A DNA stretch of 64,000 nucleotides. It comes from CANLBN01 sp050633525. Lineage in GTDB: Bacteria > Pseudomonadota > Gammaproteobacteria > Pseudomonadales > Cellvibrionaceae. Below, one piece after another: positions 8,337 to 18,352 of this stretch. Location of the stretch: NCBI GenBank assembly GCA_050633525.1, contig JBOEGR010000027.1, positions 50,424-114,423 on the forward strand, read 5' to 3'. The position numbers were made by a program, and so were the translations under genes. Each line of letters starts with the position of its first letter. The first letter of the stretch is position 1. The notes under the pieces were generated by a model. The model searched no databases. It had not been told where the DNA came from and saw only the letters and a program-made list of their open reading frames with translations.

Positions 8337-9709
8337 GGCTTATTTTTTTCTAACTGCTGTCGCCTTGCAAAATCACGAATACGCTCGCGATAATGCTCAA
8401 TCGTTTGCTTTGTTAATACGCTACGATTTTCATCCTTTAACTCACCCTGCAGCTTTTCAGCAATATCCTGTGCGGTCGATAACATCACATCAAAAGCCTG
8501 CATATCTGAACCTGTTTCTGTTGGCAGGCCCAAGAAAAAGCTCAAACCGACGGTACTAAACTCTTCGAAGGTGTGTAAATCAAACACGCCGGGTTTAACC
8601 ATATTTGCCATACTAAACAGAATCGGGCCTTCGCCATCTTCTCCCGCATGACGGTGGAAAATATCCATTGCACCAAAGCGCAAACCATTATCCAGAATCA
8701 GCTCAAGTAAATCGCTACCGTAGAAGTATTCATTCTTTGCAGCTCGGATATGGATAACCAAGACTTCCTGCGGAGCTTCTACTTGTTTTTGTGAATGTTG
8801 TTTTTGGGAATGCTCTTCTTGAGGGTACGCCTTTGAATGATCGGCATACTTTGATTCATAGCGAGGCTTATTTGCTGAACGAGCGTCTAGGGTTCGCTCC
8901 TCTTCGTGAGCGGGTTCGATATGAGTTCCTACAGTGACAATACTCTCAGGTAAGTCTTTAGCGACGCCATCATCAAGCTCAAGGCTGACGCCATCTTGCT
9001 TAGTAATGCTGGTATCACTCTCACTTAATGAATCCATCAGCATCGGTACAGAATCTTCTAAATTAAGGCTAACCTGTACGGGCTCTTTATCTTCACGCTG
9101 AGAAACTACGGCTGAACGACCTCGGTCTCTAGGAGCAGCCTCTTCCATATCATCAGAAGCAGTCACAAGCTCCTCTGCTTGAATGCCATCTTGAGCCGAA
9201 TCAGCGTGTGATGTACTGGTTTCAGCTACAGCGGCTTCTAACTCTTCTTCTCTAGATTCTTCAACAACATCAAGCTCTTCGGTGTAAGCCGTTTCATTTA
9301 CGTTGTCGAGTAAGGGGTCGGCATTTTCAAAGGAAGGCTCAATACGTGGTGCTTTTTTATCATCGCTATCATCTGTACCTTTGTTGATACCCGTATGCTC
9401 AGCTATCTTTTCTGCCACTTTGCTTTTCCAAGCAGACATATCAGTGCCAAAGTTATATTTGTTTCTAGCTTCGTTAATACGGTCAGGGTCAATCTTGCGC
9501 TCGCTGACCCTTGCACCACCATTAGGGAACTCACTACCATAACCCGCTTCTGCTTCTCCCGATTCGGAAGGCTCATCCACTTTTCTTTTGGCCGGCTTTA
9601 AGGCCATTTTAATTGAATCGCGCTTCGCCTTGCGCATCCGTCTTACACCGTCAAAAATAATACCGACGATGAGTATAACGATAAGTAGTGTTAACCAGTG
9701 TTGTTCCAT
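8333..9709 (-). CDS. zipA: cell division protein ZipA
   Basis: A 458-residue inner-membrane protein that tethers FtsZ to the membrane at the division septum. It has an N-terminal membrane anchor (residues 5-22), a short basic stretch, a long acidic unstructured linker (about 40-310, rich in E, D, S) and the C-terminal FtsZ-binding domain from about 315 (VLVIHIRA...LLELILDNGLRFGAMDIFHRH...). The linker is longer than in E. coli ZipA (328 aa). GGGAAAT precedes the ATG. It is followed by ligA with overlapping stop/start, and smc lies upstream on the same strand. Confidence 0.95.
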   Translation of the reverse strand: MEQHWLTLLIVILIVGIIFDGVRRMRKAKRDSIKMALKPAKRKVDEPSESGEAEAGYGSEFPNGGARVSERKIDPDRINEARNKYNFGTDMSAWKSKVAEKIAEHTGINKGTDDSDDKKAPRIEPSFENADPLLDNVNETAYTEELDVVEESREEELEAAVAETSTSHADSAQDGIQAEELVTASDDMEEAAPRDRGRSAVVSQREDKEPVQVSLNLEDSVPMLMDSLSESDTSITKQDGVSLELDDGVAKDLPESIVTVGTHIEPAHEEERTLDARSANKPRYESKYADHSKAYPQEEHSQKQHSQKQVEAPQEVLVIHIRAAKNEYFYGSDLLELILDNGLRFGAMDIFHRHAGEDGEGPILFSMANMVKPGVFDLHTFEEFSTVGLSFFLGLPTETGSDMQAFDVMLSTAQDIAEKLQGELKDENRSVLTKQTIEHYRERIRDFARRQQLEKNKP

Positions 9710-9885
9710 ATTTCCCGTGCTTTACAATTAATAAACTTTCAATAAAGTTAACCCAGTATTACTAAGCCGTACACCTAAAAACCGCTTAATAAAACAGCTA
9801 AGAAGATAATCCGATTATTCCTTAGCTTACAAGATTCGTCTAGAGGTTAGTCTCTACTTTTTGGTTTTTCTTGAGCTTAATGTGC

Positions 9886-12800
9886 TTAAGCAGAAGCTAA
9901 CTCAGCTGCTTCGTTGACATCAACCGTTACCATACGTGAGACGCCTGCCTCATGCATAGTCACACCCATTAATTGCTGAGCCATTTCCATCGCAATTTTA
10001 TTGTGCGTAATGTAGATGAACTGAACCTGTGCGGACATTTCTTCTACTATACGTGCATAACGACCTACGTTAGCATCATCCAAGGGCGCATCAACCTCGT
10101 CCAACATACAAAATGGCGCTGGATTCAGGCGGAAAATCGAGAATACAAGTGCAATCGCCGTTAAGGCCTTCTCTCCACCAGACAATAAGTGAATGGTACT
10201 GTTACGCTTACCTGGTGGCCTCGCCATAATGGCAACACCCGTATCCAGTAAATCTTCGCCCGTTAACTCAAGATAGGCATGACCACCACCAAAGACTTTC
10301 GGGAATAACTCCTGAACGCCGCTGTTAATTTGATCGAAGGTTTCTTTGAAGCGCGTACGTGTTTCTTTATCAATTTTGATAATCGCATTTTCTAGCGTCT
10401 CAAGAGCCTCTCTTAAGTCGCCATCTTGGGCATCTAGATAATTCTTTCGTTCCGATTCGATCTTATATTCATCAATCGCGGCCAAATTAATAGCACCCAA
10501 ACGCGAAATGCGGTTACCCAGCTGCTCCAACTCATCCTCAAAAGGCCCTTCAGTCGCATTTTCTGGCAGTGCTTCCAGTAATGCTTCAAGTTCACTACCG
10601 TCTTCTAATAACTGTTTTGCAATCGTCTCTCGCTGAACCTGAACTGTCTGGGCAGATAAGCGTGCTTCAGTTAACAACCCACGTAAAGACTGTAACTCAT
10701 TATCTACACGCGAACGTGACTGTTCCGCGTCACGTAATTCCTGCTCAACCGTCTCAAATTGCTTACGTGATGCAGTTAATTCTTCTTCAACTGCAATGCG
10801 TTTTTCAAGTAGTGCCTCAAGCTCAATCTTGTGCTCTTCAGTCGGGTCATCGCTATCACCCAAGGACGCTTGTAATTGCTCTTTACGTTGCGCCAAACGG
10901 CTCGCTTGCTCCTGCAGGCGTTGCATACTATCGCGTATTGACTGTAATTGGGTTTTGATCGATTGGTGACGCATTGCCAAGGCATGCAACTTATCTTTGT
11001 CGTGGCGAGCACGCTGACGACTCTGATCAAGCTTGCCACGAATGTCATCGCGGCGTGTTAACAAGGCTTCTTTTTGATCGGTATCCTTTTCCATTAAACC
11101 AATCGCCTCTTCCAAGATCATGCGTGACTGGCTTAAGTTCTCAGCCTCGAGACTCATTTGCTCTTTGGCTTCGGCAATATCGCTTTCTAGTTTCTGTCGG
11201 CGCTTACCTTCTTGCTCGATACGCACCTGTAAGCTCGCCAGTTGTGATTGCTGCTCATGAAACTGCTTATTGGTTTCATCAAGGTCACGGCGCAACTGCT
11301 CACGCTCAGCTTCATCACTTTTAACACTGTCACGGCGTTCAGATAACGTTGTCGATAAGGTATCAACGGCTTTTTCTAAATCAATAATGGTTTGGCCAAG
11401 CGCTTCTAAATCTTTTTGTCGTGACAGCACACTCGCTTCACTATCAGCGGCTTTCTTCAGGCGCAGCCAATTAACACCAAGCCAAATCCCTTCAGTGGTA
11501 ATAATAGATTCACTGCCAGTTAAGTGTTGACGGGCTGATAAGGCGTCGCTCAATGAGTCCGCTACATAGACACCGCTCAACAGTGCTGAGGCATCAACAC
11601 TACTATTGGCAGATACCTTGTCTGACAAAGCCGTCAGTTGGCCATTAGACGATGCTGGAGCTGTATTTTGGCTATCTAGCAATACCAAACTACCCTGCTG
11701 CAAAGAGCCTAAAAGATCAGCAACAGCATCTATACCATCGACACAAACAGCCTGTAGCGCATCGCCCAAGACCATCTCAACCGCCTGCTGCCATTGAGGC
11801 TCAACATTAAGCTCAGAAAGCAAGCGTGGCTTAGCATCTAAACCCGTATCAGATAACCAGGAATCTAGCTTTTTACCGCCCGAAACAGCCGCTTGCTGGA
11901 GTGCTTCCAGAGAGGCATGGCGACCGCGGGCTTTTTGTAATTCGCTGCGCTTTTCATTTAAAGAAGAGTCTGTCTGGCTAATGGTATCTCGCGATTCGTT
12001 AATGCGCTCAATAACCACATCAATCGCCGCTTGCTTCTCTTCTCTTAACAGCTTCGCTTCATTGACAGATTCTTGTAAAAGTGGAATTTCTTCCGCCTGC
12101 TGATCATCACCCGTATCTGAGTCCTCGGCTTCTAAACGTCGAATACGTTCAAGTAGCCGTGTCTGTACTTGCTCTAAATGCTGGATACGAGATTGCTCAA
12201 CTTCCGCACGCTGACGAGGCTCCGCTGCACTTTGGTTAAATTCATCCCATTCTTGCTGCCATACTTGCATGGCTTCTTCAGCTTCGAGCAAGTCACCGCC
12301 AGAATCTGTCTCGGCCGATTGCAGTAACTCTAATTCAGGCTCAATTTCATTGAGTTCGACTTCCCAAGCCTTAATCTTTTCTTGATCACCTTCTAGATGC
12401 GCTTGCGACTCTTTGTGCTCACGCTCTACCTGAGCCAAATCATCTTGTAACTGGCGATTACGTTCTTGTACGTGCTGAATACTTTGCTCTATACGCGCAA
12501 TCTCAGTGCCAATGCCATAAAAACGGCCCTGAATTTCATTGAATGTATCGCCTTGCTCCGTATAGGCTTCGCGAAACTTCTCGATTGAGGTGTCAAAGCT
12601 GACACGATCCGTTACAAAGGATTCAATTTTTAATTCACGCTCACGAATTTCTTGCTGCTGCTGTTTGGACTGCTCATCCAGTAAGCGATATCGCAAAGTT
12701 TGCAACTGGGCTTTGATTTCACGCTCTTCTTTTTTGAGTTCAGCGTACTTTTCAGCTGCTTTAGCTTGACGCTCTAAACGCACTAACTGACGCCCCAACT

Positions 12801-13398
12801 CATCACGAATATCATTTAGACGCTCTAAATTCTCTTGGGTACGACGCATACGATTTTCGGTATCACGGCGGCGCTCTTTGTATTTAGAGATACCCGCAGC
12901 TTCCTCAATATAAACTCGTAGCTCTTCTGGCTTTGCTTCAATCAAGCGCGAGATCATGCCCTGCTCGATAATGGCATAACTACGTGGCCCTAAGCCTGTA
13001 CCGAGGAAGATATCAACGATATCCCGGCGGCGGCACTTGCTGCCATTAAGGTAGTAGATATTTTGACCATCTCGTGTCACTTTACGCTTAATCGAGATCT
13101 CAGTGAAACCAGCATACTCACCCTTCAAGGTGGCAGCACTGTTATCGAATACCAGCTCAATCGACGCTTGACCAACGGGCTTACGGCTATTAGAACCGTT
13201 GAAAATGACGTCTGTCATTGATTCACCACGTAGGTTCTTCGCTGAAGACTCACCCATTACCCAACGCACTGCATCGATAATATTAGATTTACCACAGCCA
13301 TTAGGACCAACAACTGCACACAGGTTGCTAGGAAAGGTCACTGTTGTTGGATCAACAAAGGACTTAAAACCAGCAAGCTTGATATGTTTTAAACGCAT
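9886..13398 (-). CDS. smc: chromosome segregation ATPase Smc
   Basis: A 1170-residue structural-maintenance-of-chromosomes protein. It has a Walker A GPNGCGKSNIIDAVRWVMGE near residue 33, two long coiled coils (about 170-500 and 690-1000) around a central hinge (about 510-670), a C-terminal signature LSGGEKALTAIAL and a Walker B CMLDEVDAPLD. It forms the condensin ring with ScpA and ScpB, whose genes are in this same window at 53.5-55.4 kb. Its presence marks an Smc-type rather than MukBEF-type lineage. Its start agrees with the family (MRLKHIKLAGFKSFVD). Confidence 0.98.
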   Translation of the reverse strand: MRLKHIKLAGFKSFVDPTTVTFPSNLCAVVGPNGCGKSNIIDAVRWVMGESSAKNLRGESMTDVIFNGSNSRKPVGQASIELVFDNSAATLKGEYAGFTEISIKRKVTRDGQNIYYLNGSKCRRRDIVDIFLGTGLGPRSYAIIEQGMISRLIEAKPEELRVYIEEAAGISKYKERRRDTENRMRRTQENLERLNDIRDELGRQLVRLERQAKAAEKYAELKKEEREIKAQLQTLRYRLLDEQSKQQQQEIRERELKIESFVTDRVSFDTSIEKFREAYTEQGDTFNEIQGRFYGIGTEIARIEQSIQHVQERNRQLQDDLAQVEREHKESQAHLEGDQEKIKAWEVELNEIEPELELLQSAETDSGGDLLEAEEAMQVWQQEWDEFNQSAAEPRQRAEVEQSRIQHLEQVQTRLLERIRRLEAEDSDTGDDQQAEEIPLLQESVNEAKLLREEKQAAIDVVIERINESRDTISQTDSSLNEKRSELQKARGRHASLEALQQAAVSGGKKLDSWLSDTGLDAKPRLLSELNVEPQWQQAVEMVLGDALQAVCVDGIDAVADLLGSLQQGSLVLLDSQNTAPASSNGQLTALSDKVSANSSVDASALLSGVYVADSLSDALSARQHLTGSESIITTEGIWLGVNWLRLKKAADSEASVLSRQKDLEALGQTIIDLEKAVDTLSTTLSERRDSVKSDEAEREQLRRDLDETNKQFHEQQSQLASLQVRIEQEGKRRQKLESDIAEAKEQMSLEAENLSQSRMILEEAIGLMEKDTDQKEALLTRRDDIRGKLDQSRQRARHDKDKLHALAMRHQSIKTQLQSIRDSMQRLQEQASRLAQRKEQLQASLGDSDDPTEEHKIELEALLEKRIAVEEELTASRKQFETVEQELRDAEQSRSRVDNELQSLRGLLTEARLSAQTVQVQRETIAKQLLEDGSELEALLEALPENATEGPFEDELEQLGNRISRLGAINLAAIDEYKIESERKNYLDAQDGDLREALETLENAIIKIDKETRTRFKETFDQINSGVQELFPKVFGGGHAYLELTGEDLLDTGVAIMARPPGKRNSTIHLLSGGEKALTAIALVFSIFRLNPAPFCMLDEVDAPLDDANVGRYARIVEEMSAQVQFIYITHNKIAMEMAQQLMGVTMHEAGVSRMVTVDVNEAAELASA

Positions 13399-13653
13399 TT
13401 AACTTTTATCCAGACAAGGGATCCGTGCAGAGTACGCAACACGCGTAACAAAGCAAGGAAAGACTACATTCACTATCATCCATAAAGCATTGATTTTTAT
13501 ATAGTTTTAAAAATTGATGTTTACCGAGGTCGGTCTTAGACAGATGATCTTATAAAGGCGGTGATTTTACACAGATCACGTCGTCATTACACCATGATGA
13601 CACGTTTTTTGAGAGCTAATTCTATTTAAGCTAATCTACAGGAATCTTGATGA

Positions 13654-14118
13654 CTAAAGCCAGCGCCTCACATTTCGCTTATATGCACTAAACTCCTCCC
13701 CAAATAAAGCCGCCAGCGCACGCTCTTCTGGCTGTATCTGAAAGCGGTCCAAATACGCTCCATAAAGAAACACGAAAGTGAATACCCATAAATTGCCTAG
13801 ATACATACCCCATGCACAAAGCAACAAAACCATAGCCAAATACATCGGGTTTCGGGTAAAACGATATACGCCAGAGCTTACCAGCGATGAACTTGTCTCT
13901 GGCTTTAGAGGATTCACCGTTGTCTTCACAGACCGAAATCGAAGTGCAGAAGCCACCAGCAAGATAGCTGCGCTCAGGCAAAAAATGATGATCAATATAT
14001 ATTGAAGAATAATATTGAACCCGATATTAAGTGGAAAATGTCGAGCAATAAACCACATCACGAGAGCAAAAATGCCTCCCAGCAATGGCGGTGGAATTGT
14101 ATTTTCTAGAAAACGCAT
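13654..14118 (-). CDS. isoprenylcysteine carboxyl methyltransferase-family membrane protein
   Basis: A 154-residue membrane protein with four or five hydrophobic segments and the C-terminal SAM-binding signature of the ICMT/phospholipid methyltransferase superfamily: GVYRFTRNPMYLAM followed by PEERALAALFGEEFSAYKRNVRRW. Bacterial members are typically annotated as protein-S-isoprenylcysteine methyltransferase-like; real substrates are mostly unknown and may be lipids or small thiols. It is a single gene, convergent with nothing, and its upstream region is shared divergently with the amidohydrolase operon. Confidence 0.86.
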   Translation of the reverse strand: MRFLENTIPPPLLGGIFALVMWFIARHFPLNIGFNIILQYILIIIFCLSAAILLVASALRFRSVKTTVNPLKPETSSSLVSSGVYRFTRNPMYLAMVLLLCAWGMYLGNLWVFTFVFLYGAYLDRFQIQPEERALAALFGEEFSAYKRNVRRWL

Positions 14119-14266
14119 AAGCTTTGCCTTTCTTACAATGCAAATAATAAAATATCGGCCTTAGGTTTGAGCTGTTTAATATCCTTATTTAATCCTTATT
14201 TTCAAATGTATTCACTGAGCAATGATGAGATAATCATACAACCTTTTACATAATAGGTCTGATATT

Positions 14267-15091
14267 ATGGCGAAACTACTCTTTGTTATCATTGCCTTTT
14301 TAACTGCCTCAGTCTGTTCAGCTGCTACAGAAAAAAACCATAATTTAGTCATTATTGACTCCCATATTCACTACAGCCACGATGCATGGGAAGAATTCCC
14401 CCCTAAAGAAGCATTAAAAATATTACAAGAATCAGGCTTAAAGAAAGCCTTTGTCTCCAGCTCAAGCGACGAGGGAACACAAAAACTATACTCACTAGCC
14501 CCAGATTTTATAGTACCTGTTTTAAGACCTTATCGTGAACGAGGTGAAACCTTTAGCTGGAAAAGTGATGAGAGCGTTATAGGAATGTTATCAAACCTAT
14601 TAAAACAAAATACTTACCTTGGTATAGGTGAGTTCCATGCCTTTGGTAAAGATATGGAATTACCAGTACTAAAATCGGTGATTGCTCTAGCAAAGCAGTA
14701 CGGCATTTTTTTACACGCACACTCCGATGCTGAAGCCGTAGAAGGCATTTTTACAGAAAACCCTAAAGCCATTGTATTGTGGGCTCATGCAGGTTTTACG
14801 AATACTGAAGAAATACGATCAATGTTGAAAAAACATCCTAACTTATGGGCCGATCTTGCTTACCGTGAAGACTACGCTTACGGCAGCAAAGTAAACGAGG
14901 AGTGGCGTCAATTATTTACCGAGTTTCCCGACCGGTTTATGCTAGGCACTGACACCTACACTCCTGAACGTTGGTATTATGTCAACTACCATCATAAGTG
15001 GTCACGGGAATGGCTAAGTGATTTACCTAAGCCACTAGCGGAAAATATTGCTTACCGAAATGCAGAAAGGCTTCTAGCTAAAGTGAAATGA
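14267..15091 (+). CDS. exported amidohydrolase-family protein
   Basis: A 274-residue TIM-barrel metal-dependent hydrolase of the amidohydrolase-2 type. A signal peptide (about 1-20, ending SVCSAA) sends it to the periplasm, which is unusual for this family. DSHIHY (HxH metal motif), HAHSDAE, WAHAG and the C-terminal LGTDTY (metal Asp) are visible. The substrate is unknown. It is the first gene of a tight operon: its TGA overlaps the next ATG, and a MauG-like di-haem enzyme follows. The association suggests a periplasmic redox or metal-linked pathway, which is inference. Confidence 0.82.
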   Translation: MAKLLFVIIAFLTASVCSAATEKNHNLVIIDSHIHYSHDAWEEFPPKEALKILQESGLKKAFVSSSSDEGTQKLYSLAPDFIVPVLRPYRERGETFSWKSDESVIGMLSNLLKQNTYLGIGEFHAFGKDMELPVLKSVIALAKQYGIFLHAHSDAEAVEGIFTENPKAIVLWAHAGFTNTEEIRSMLKKHPNLWADLAYREDYAYGSKVNEEWRQLFTEFPDRFMLGTDTYTPERWYYVNYHHKWSREWLSDLPKPLAENIAYRNAERLLAKVK

Positions 15092-15489
15092 TCATGAGCC
15101 GTACATCTCTCTTATTTTTTTTCTTATTTTTTTCAGCGAATTGCTTGAGCTGTAATTTATCTAACAACACAATTATCGAAGGCAAGGATAATTTTTCACT
15201 CCATTATTCGTTACAACCTTCTATTATTGAAGCATCTAAGCCTTTCACTATTCAAGTTTGCCTATATCAAAAGAATACTCACTTCACTCAAATTGAAGAC
15301 TTAATATTTGATGCATCTATGCCCGCACATGGGCATGGGATGAACTACAAAGCCAATATTACCAAGCTCAAGAATGGGGTCCATCTAATAGAAGGGCTGT
15401 TACTGCATATGCCTGGGGAATGGCAATTTACCTTTAAGGCCAGACTCAAAAATCAAAACCTGAATTTTATAAGCCATCATTCAATCTAG
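15088..15489 (+). CDS. YtkA/FixH-like exported protein
   Basis: A 133-residue exported protein with a hydrophobic leader (about 4-22) and a beta-sandwich typical of the YtkA-like/FixH domain: DASMPAHGHGMNY, then a GLLLHMPGEWQFTF strand pair. Such domains are found with copper- or haem-handling genes, and the His/Met-rich MPAHGHGM segment could bind a metal. The start overlaps the preceding stop (ATGA); a second ATG lies 6 nt on (15094). It is followed after 9 nt by the di-haem peroxidase gene. Cysteines near the leader end do not form a standard lipobox. Confidence 0.72.
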   Translation: MIMSRTSLLFFFLFFSANCLSCNLSNNTIIEGKDNFSLHYSLQPSIIEASKPFTIQVCLYQKNTHFTQIEDLIFDASMPAHGHGMNYKANITKLKNGVHLIEGLLLHMPGEWQFTFKARLKNQNLNFISHHSI

Positions 15490-15498
15490 CCAAGAATT

Positions 15499-16635
15499 AT
15501 GAAGTGTCTATCAAAAGTAAGCCTGATAGTATTTATTATTACCTTACCAATTTATGGCAACAGTACAGAAACCCTCTTTAACGAACAAGAACGTAAAACG
15601 ATTTTGTCCTTTGGCCCTTGGCCACCTACTCAACGCCCTGACATAAGCAACCGTTTTTCAGGTAATAAGAAAGCCATAAAACTAGGAAAAGGATTATTCT
15701 TTGATAAAAACCTATCAAAAAATAACATTTTTGCATGTGCCAGCTGCCATGCCCCTGATCGACACTTTAGTGATGGACTAAATGTCTCAAAAAGCGCCCA
15801 CATTGCCACCTCATTAACACGTAATACACCTAGCATATTGAATCTAGCCAATAACCGTTGGTTTGGTTGGGGTGGTGAAACAGATTCATTATGGGCTCAC
15901 TCTATTCGCCCATTACTATCACCACTGGAAATGGGCAATACTGCAAGCAACCTTAAACAATATATAAACCAAAAAAGTACTTATCGTAAACTATATTTTG
16001 AGCTGGCAGGAAAAATGCCGGATCAAGACAGTGACAATGAAGTCTTGGTCACTATTGCCAAAGCCTTAGCCTCTTTTCAGGAAACTTTAATCAGCCCTGC
16101 ATCATCCTTTGACTCTTTCAGAGAAGCATTATCAAAAAATAATAAGGATGGAATAGAAAAATACTCAGCAAGTGCTCAGCGAGGACTAAAATTATTTATA
16201 GGCGAAGGTCGTTGCAATCTATGTCATTTTGGCTCCAAATTTAGCAGTGGCGAATTTGCCGACATTGGCATTCCCTTTTTAATAAAAGGCGGTGTTGACC
16301 CGGGGCGCTACATAGGTATTAAAGAGTTTAAAACCTCACCCTACAATCAAATGGGTGCATTTAACGATGCACCAAAACATATGATCAAGCTAACGCAATA
16401 TGTTCGACTTCAACACAGAAACTGGGGAGAATTCAAGGTACCATCATTGCGCGGCATACGCCACACCGCACCCTATATGCACAATGGTAGCATTCCCACC
16501 TTAGAGGGCGTAATCGAGCACTATAACAATATCAATATGAACAGATTACATGTCGATGGAGAAAGAATTCTTCGCCCTCTAAATCTAACAAAACAACAAA
16601 CTCAAGACTTACTGACCTTTCTTAAGAGTCTCTAA
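15499..16635 (+). CDS. MauG/cytochrome c peroxidase-like di-haem protein
   Basis: A 378-residue periplasmic di-haem protein with a signal peptide (about 1-22) and two c-haem sites, CASCH near residue 80 and CNLCH near 240. The intervening RNTPSILNLANNRWFGWGGETDSLWAHSIRPLL region and the C-terminal VPSLRGIRHTAPYMHNGSI match the bacterial cytochrome c peroxidase/MauG family, which reduces H2O2 or uses a high-valent haem to oxidise residues of a partner protein. The neighbouring YtkA-like protein and exported amidohydrolase are candidate partners. It ends only 6 bp from convergent creD, with no clear terminator between them. Confidence 0.9.
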   Translation: MKCLSKVSLIVFIITLPIYGNSTETLFNEQERKTILSFGPWPPTQRPDISNRFSGNKKAIKLGKGLFFDKNLSKNNIFACASCHAPDRHFSDGLNVSKSAHIATSLTRNTPSILNLANNRWFGWGGETDSLWAHSIRPLLSPLEMGNTASNLKQYINQKSTYRKLYFELAGKMPDQDSDNEVLVTIAKALASFQETLISPASSFDSFREALSKNNKDGIEKYSASAQRGLKLFIGEGRCNLCHFGSKFSSGEFADIGIPFLIKGGVDPGRYIGIKEFKTSPYNQMGAFNDAPKHMIKLTQYVRLQHRNWGEFKVPSLRGIRHTAPYMHNGSIPTLEGVIEHYNNINMNRLHVDGERILRPLNLTKQQTQDLLTFLKSL

Positions 16636-16641
16636 GTTCTA

Positions 16642-18222
16642 TTATTTAACTCCAATATTACGAGTCATGTACATCATAACCCCTAGGATCAACAGTAATA
16701 AAAATGTGCCTGATAATAGAGCCGATTCTTCTAACTTTAATACAGAATACAAGACGCCATATAACACCGTTAATAGCACAGCAACAATAGAAGCCCTAGC
16801 AAGACTGCGAATAGCAGAATAAGCATAAAGGCTAACCATCACAATAATAATAAAAGCGGCGGATAAATAAGCGTTAAGAAAACCAAAGTGCTCAGCTAAA
16901 GACAACAAGGTTAAATAAAATAGCGACAGTGCCAAACCGATCATGCCGTATTGAACCAAGTGCAACGACTTATTGATTCCTAGCTCAAATAGTAAAAAGA
17001 CAATATATGTCAGTATAAAAAATAGCGAACCGTATTTAATCGCCCGCGTGACTTTTGAATAAAGCGACACCGACTCAAAAATATCGACCCCCGCCACAAA
17101 CTCATTAACGTTGAACTTATTTGTCTCTAGCGTCCATAGTTGAGGGTAACTTCTTGCTAAATTAGGCACCGACCAGTAGGCATCAAAACCCTCTGCACTA
17201 ACCTGACGATCATTGGGTAACACACTACCTTGAAAACTTGGATGCGGCCAATCAGAACGCACTTTCACATTAGTGACCTTACCGAAAGGGGTAAAGTAAA
17301 AGCCCTTACTACCATTGGCATTCATATCTAAGGCAAAAGTATAAAACGCAGTACCTTTTTCAGCATTTACTGCGTTTATATTGGTATAACTAAGATCGAT
17401 AGGCGCGTGAAAACCATTCGCTAACGTTTTTATCATCTTTGTACCGGGCTCAAAATCAATTTCTTGCTGCCTTTTTTTACCTGTTACTCCCCCTGCTTCG
17501 CTACCCTGTGTACCTTCGTACTGCCAAGATAATGCAGATACGCTATTGATCGCTTGCGTATCGGTAATACCCAAGGTTAGCCAAGCGCGATCCCAATGAA
17601 TTTTATCGATGTTGTTTGATAAGCTACCAATATCTGGCCGCTTAAAGCGACCGCGCATACTTAAATTCATACTATACACTTGGGCTTCATATAAATTCCT
17701 CTGACGCGTTTTAGTAGATAATGCAGCATCAATTTCTAAGTTTTCGGGCAAGACAATAGCCGTGCGCTGGTAGTAATTTGTTTGGTTCACTCGGCGCTCG
17801 ATACCGTCCTTATCCGTCACTGTTTTTACCGTGGTTATTTTATCCGTATAAGGGATCAATAAAGCGGGGCCTGATAAAGACTGCTGCTGCCCCCACGTAT
17901 CAGCAATATCCGACAACACAGAATGGTATAAACCATTCCGCTCAGACACAACATCACTCACTAGACTCAACGGAATATTCATTAATCCTACCAACACCAC
18001 AATCAATGCAAACCGAAACACCAAAGAGCGGCTCAACTGTTTAAGATAGCTTAAATACGATTGGAAAGAACCCCCTGGCGAACCGACCAACCCCCCCTCT
18101 TCCTGCTGCTTCGGCCCTTGAATAAACCCTAATTTTCTCGCCATAAAAATGGCAAAGAAAATCGCCCCAGCTAACAATGCCAAGAAAAAAACCAAACCGA
18201 TTAACGAAAATAATATAGCCAC
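16642..18222 (-). CDS. creD: inner-membrane protein CreD
   Basis: A CreD (Cet)-family envelope protein of about 526 residues: a transmembrane helix (about residue 75-95), a large periplasmic domain (SGPALLIPY ... near 120, FYFTPFGKVTNVKVRSDWPHPSF ... SAEGFDAYWSVPNLAR) and a C-terminal block of five or six helices. In E. coli it belongs to the CreBC regulon and influences envelope integrity and colicin tolerance; no creBC is nearby. An additional N-terminal hydrophobic segment and Gly/Gln linker make it longer than E. coli CreD (about 450). The longest frame opens at a GTG (18234), but the GTG at 18222 has a GAGG site 6 nt upstream and is preferred. Confidence 0.88.
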   Translation of the reverse strand: MAILFSLIGLVFFLALLAGAIFFAIFMARKLGFIQGPKQQEEGGLVGSPGGSFQSYLSYLKQLSRSLVFRFALIVVLVGLMNIPLSLVSDVVSERNGLYHSVLSDIADTWGQQQSLSGPALLIPYTDKITTVKTVTDKDGIERRVNQTNYYQRTAIVLPENLEIDAALSTKTRQRNLYEAQVYSMNLSMRGRFKRPDIGSLSNNIDKIHWDRAWLTLGITDTQAINSVSALSWQYEGTQGSEAGGVTGKKRQQEIDFEPGTKMIKTLANGFHAPIDLSYTNINAVNAEKGTAFYTFALDMNANGSKGFYFTPFGKVTNVKVRSDWPHPSFQGSVLPNDRQVSAEGFDAYWSVPNLARSYPQLWTLETNKFNVNEFVAGVDIFESVSLYSKVTRAIKYGSLFFILTYIVFLLFELGINKSLHLVQYGMIGLALSLFYLTLLSLAEHFGFLNAYLSAAFIIIVMVSLYAYSAIRSLARASIVAVLLTVLYGVLYSVLKLEESALLSGTFLLLLILGVMMYMTRNIGVK

Positions 18223-18352
18223 TACCCACCTCACTTATTATAAATTGAGGAGATAATACGGGCTAAAAGTGCCAAACCTAGGTGTGAAAAATGATGAATT
18301 GTGGCAAGCTATTGAGCACTCGTTGCCGACTAAGGTTTAAATAAACTGAAAA

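Noticed and set aside
10569..11530. Several plus-strand ORFs opposite smc
   Set aside because: They are antisense shadows in the coiled-coil region with no start signals or domain features.
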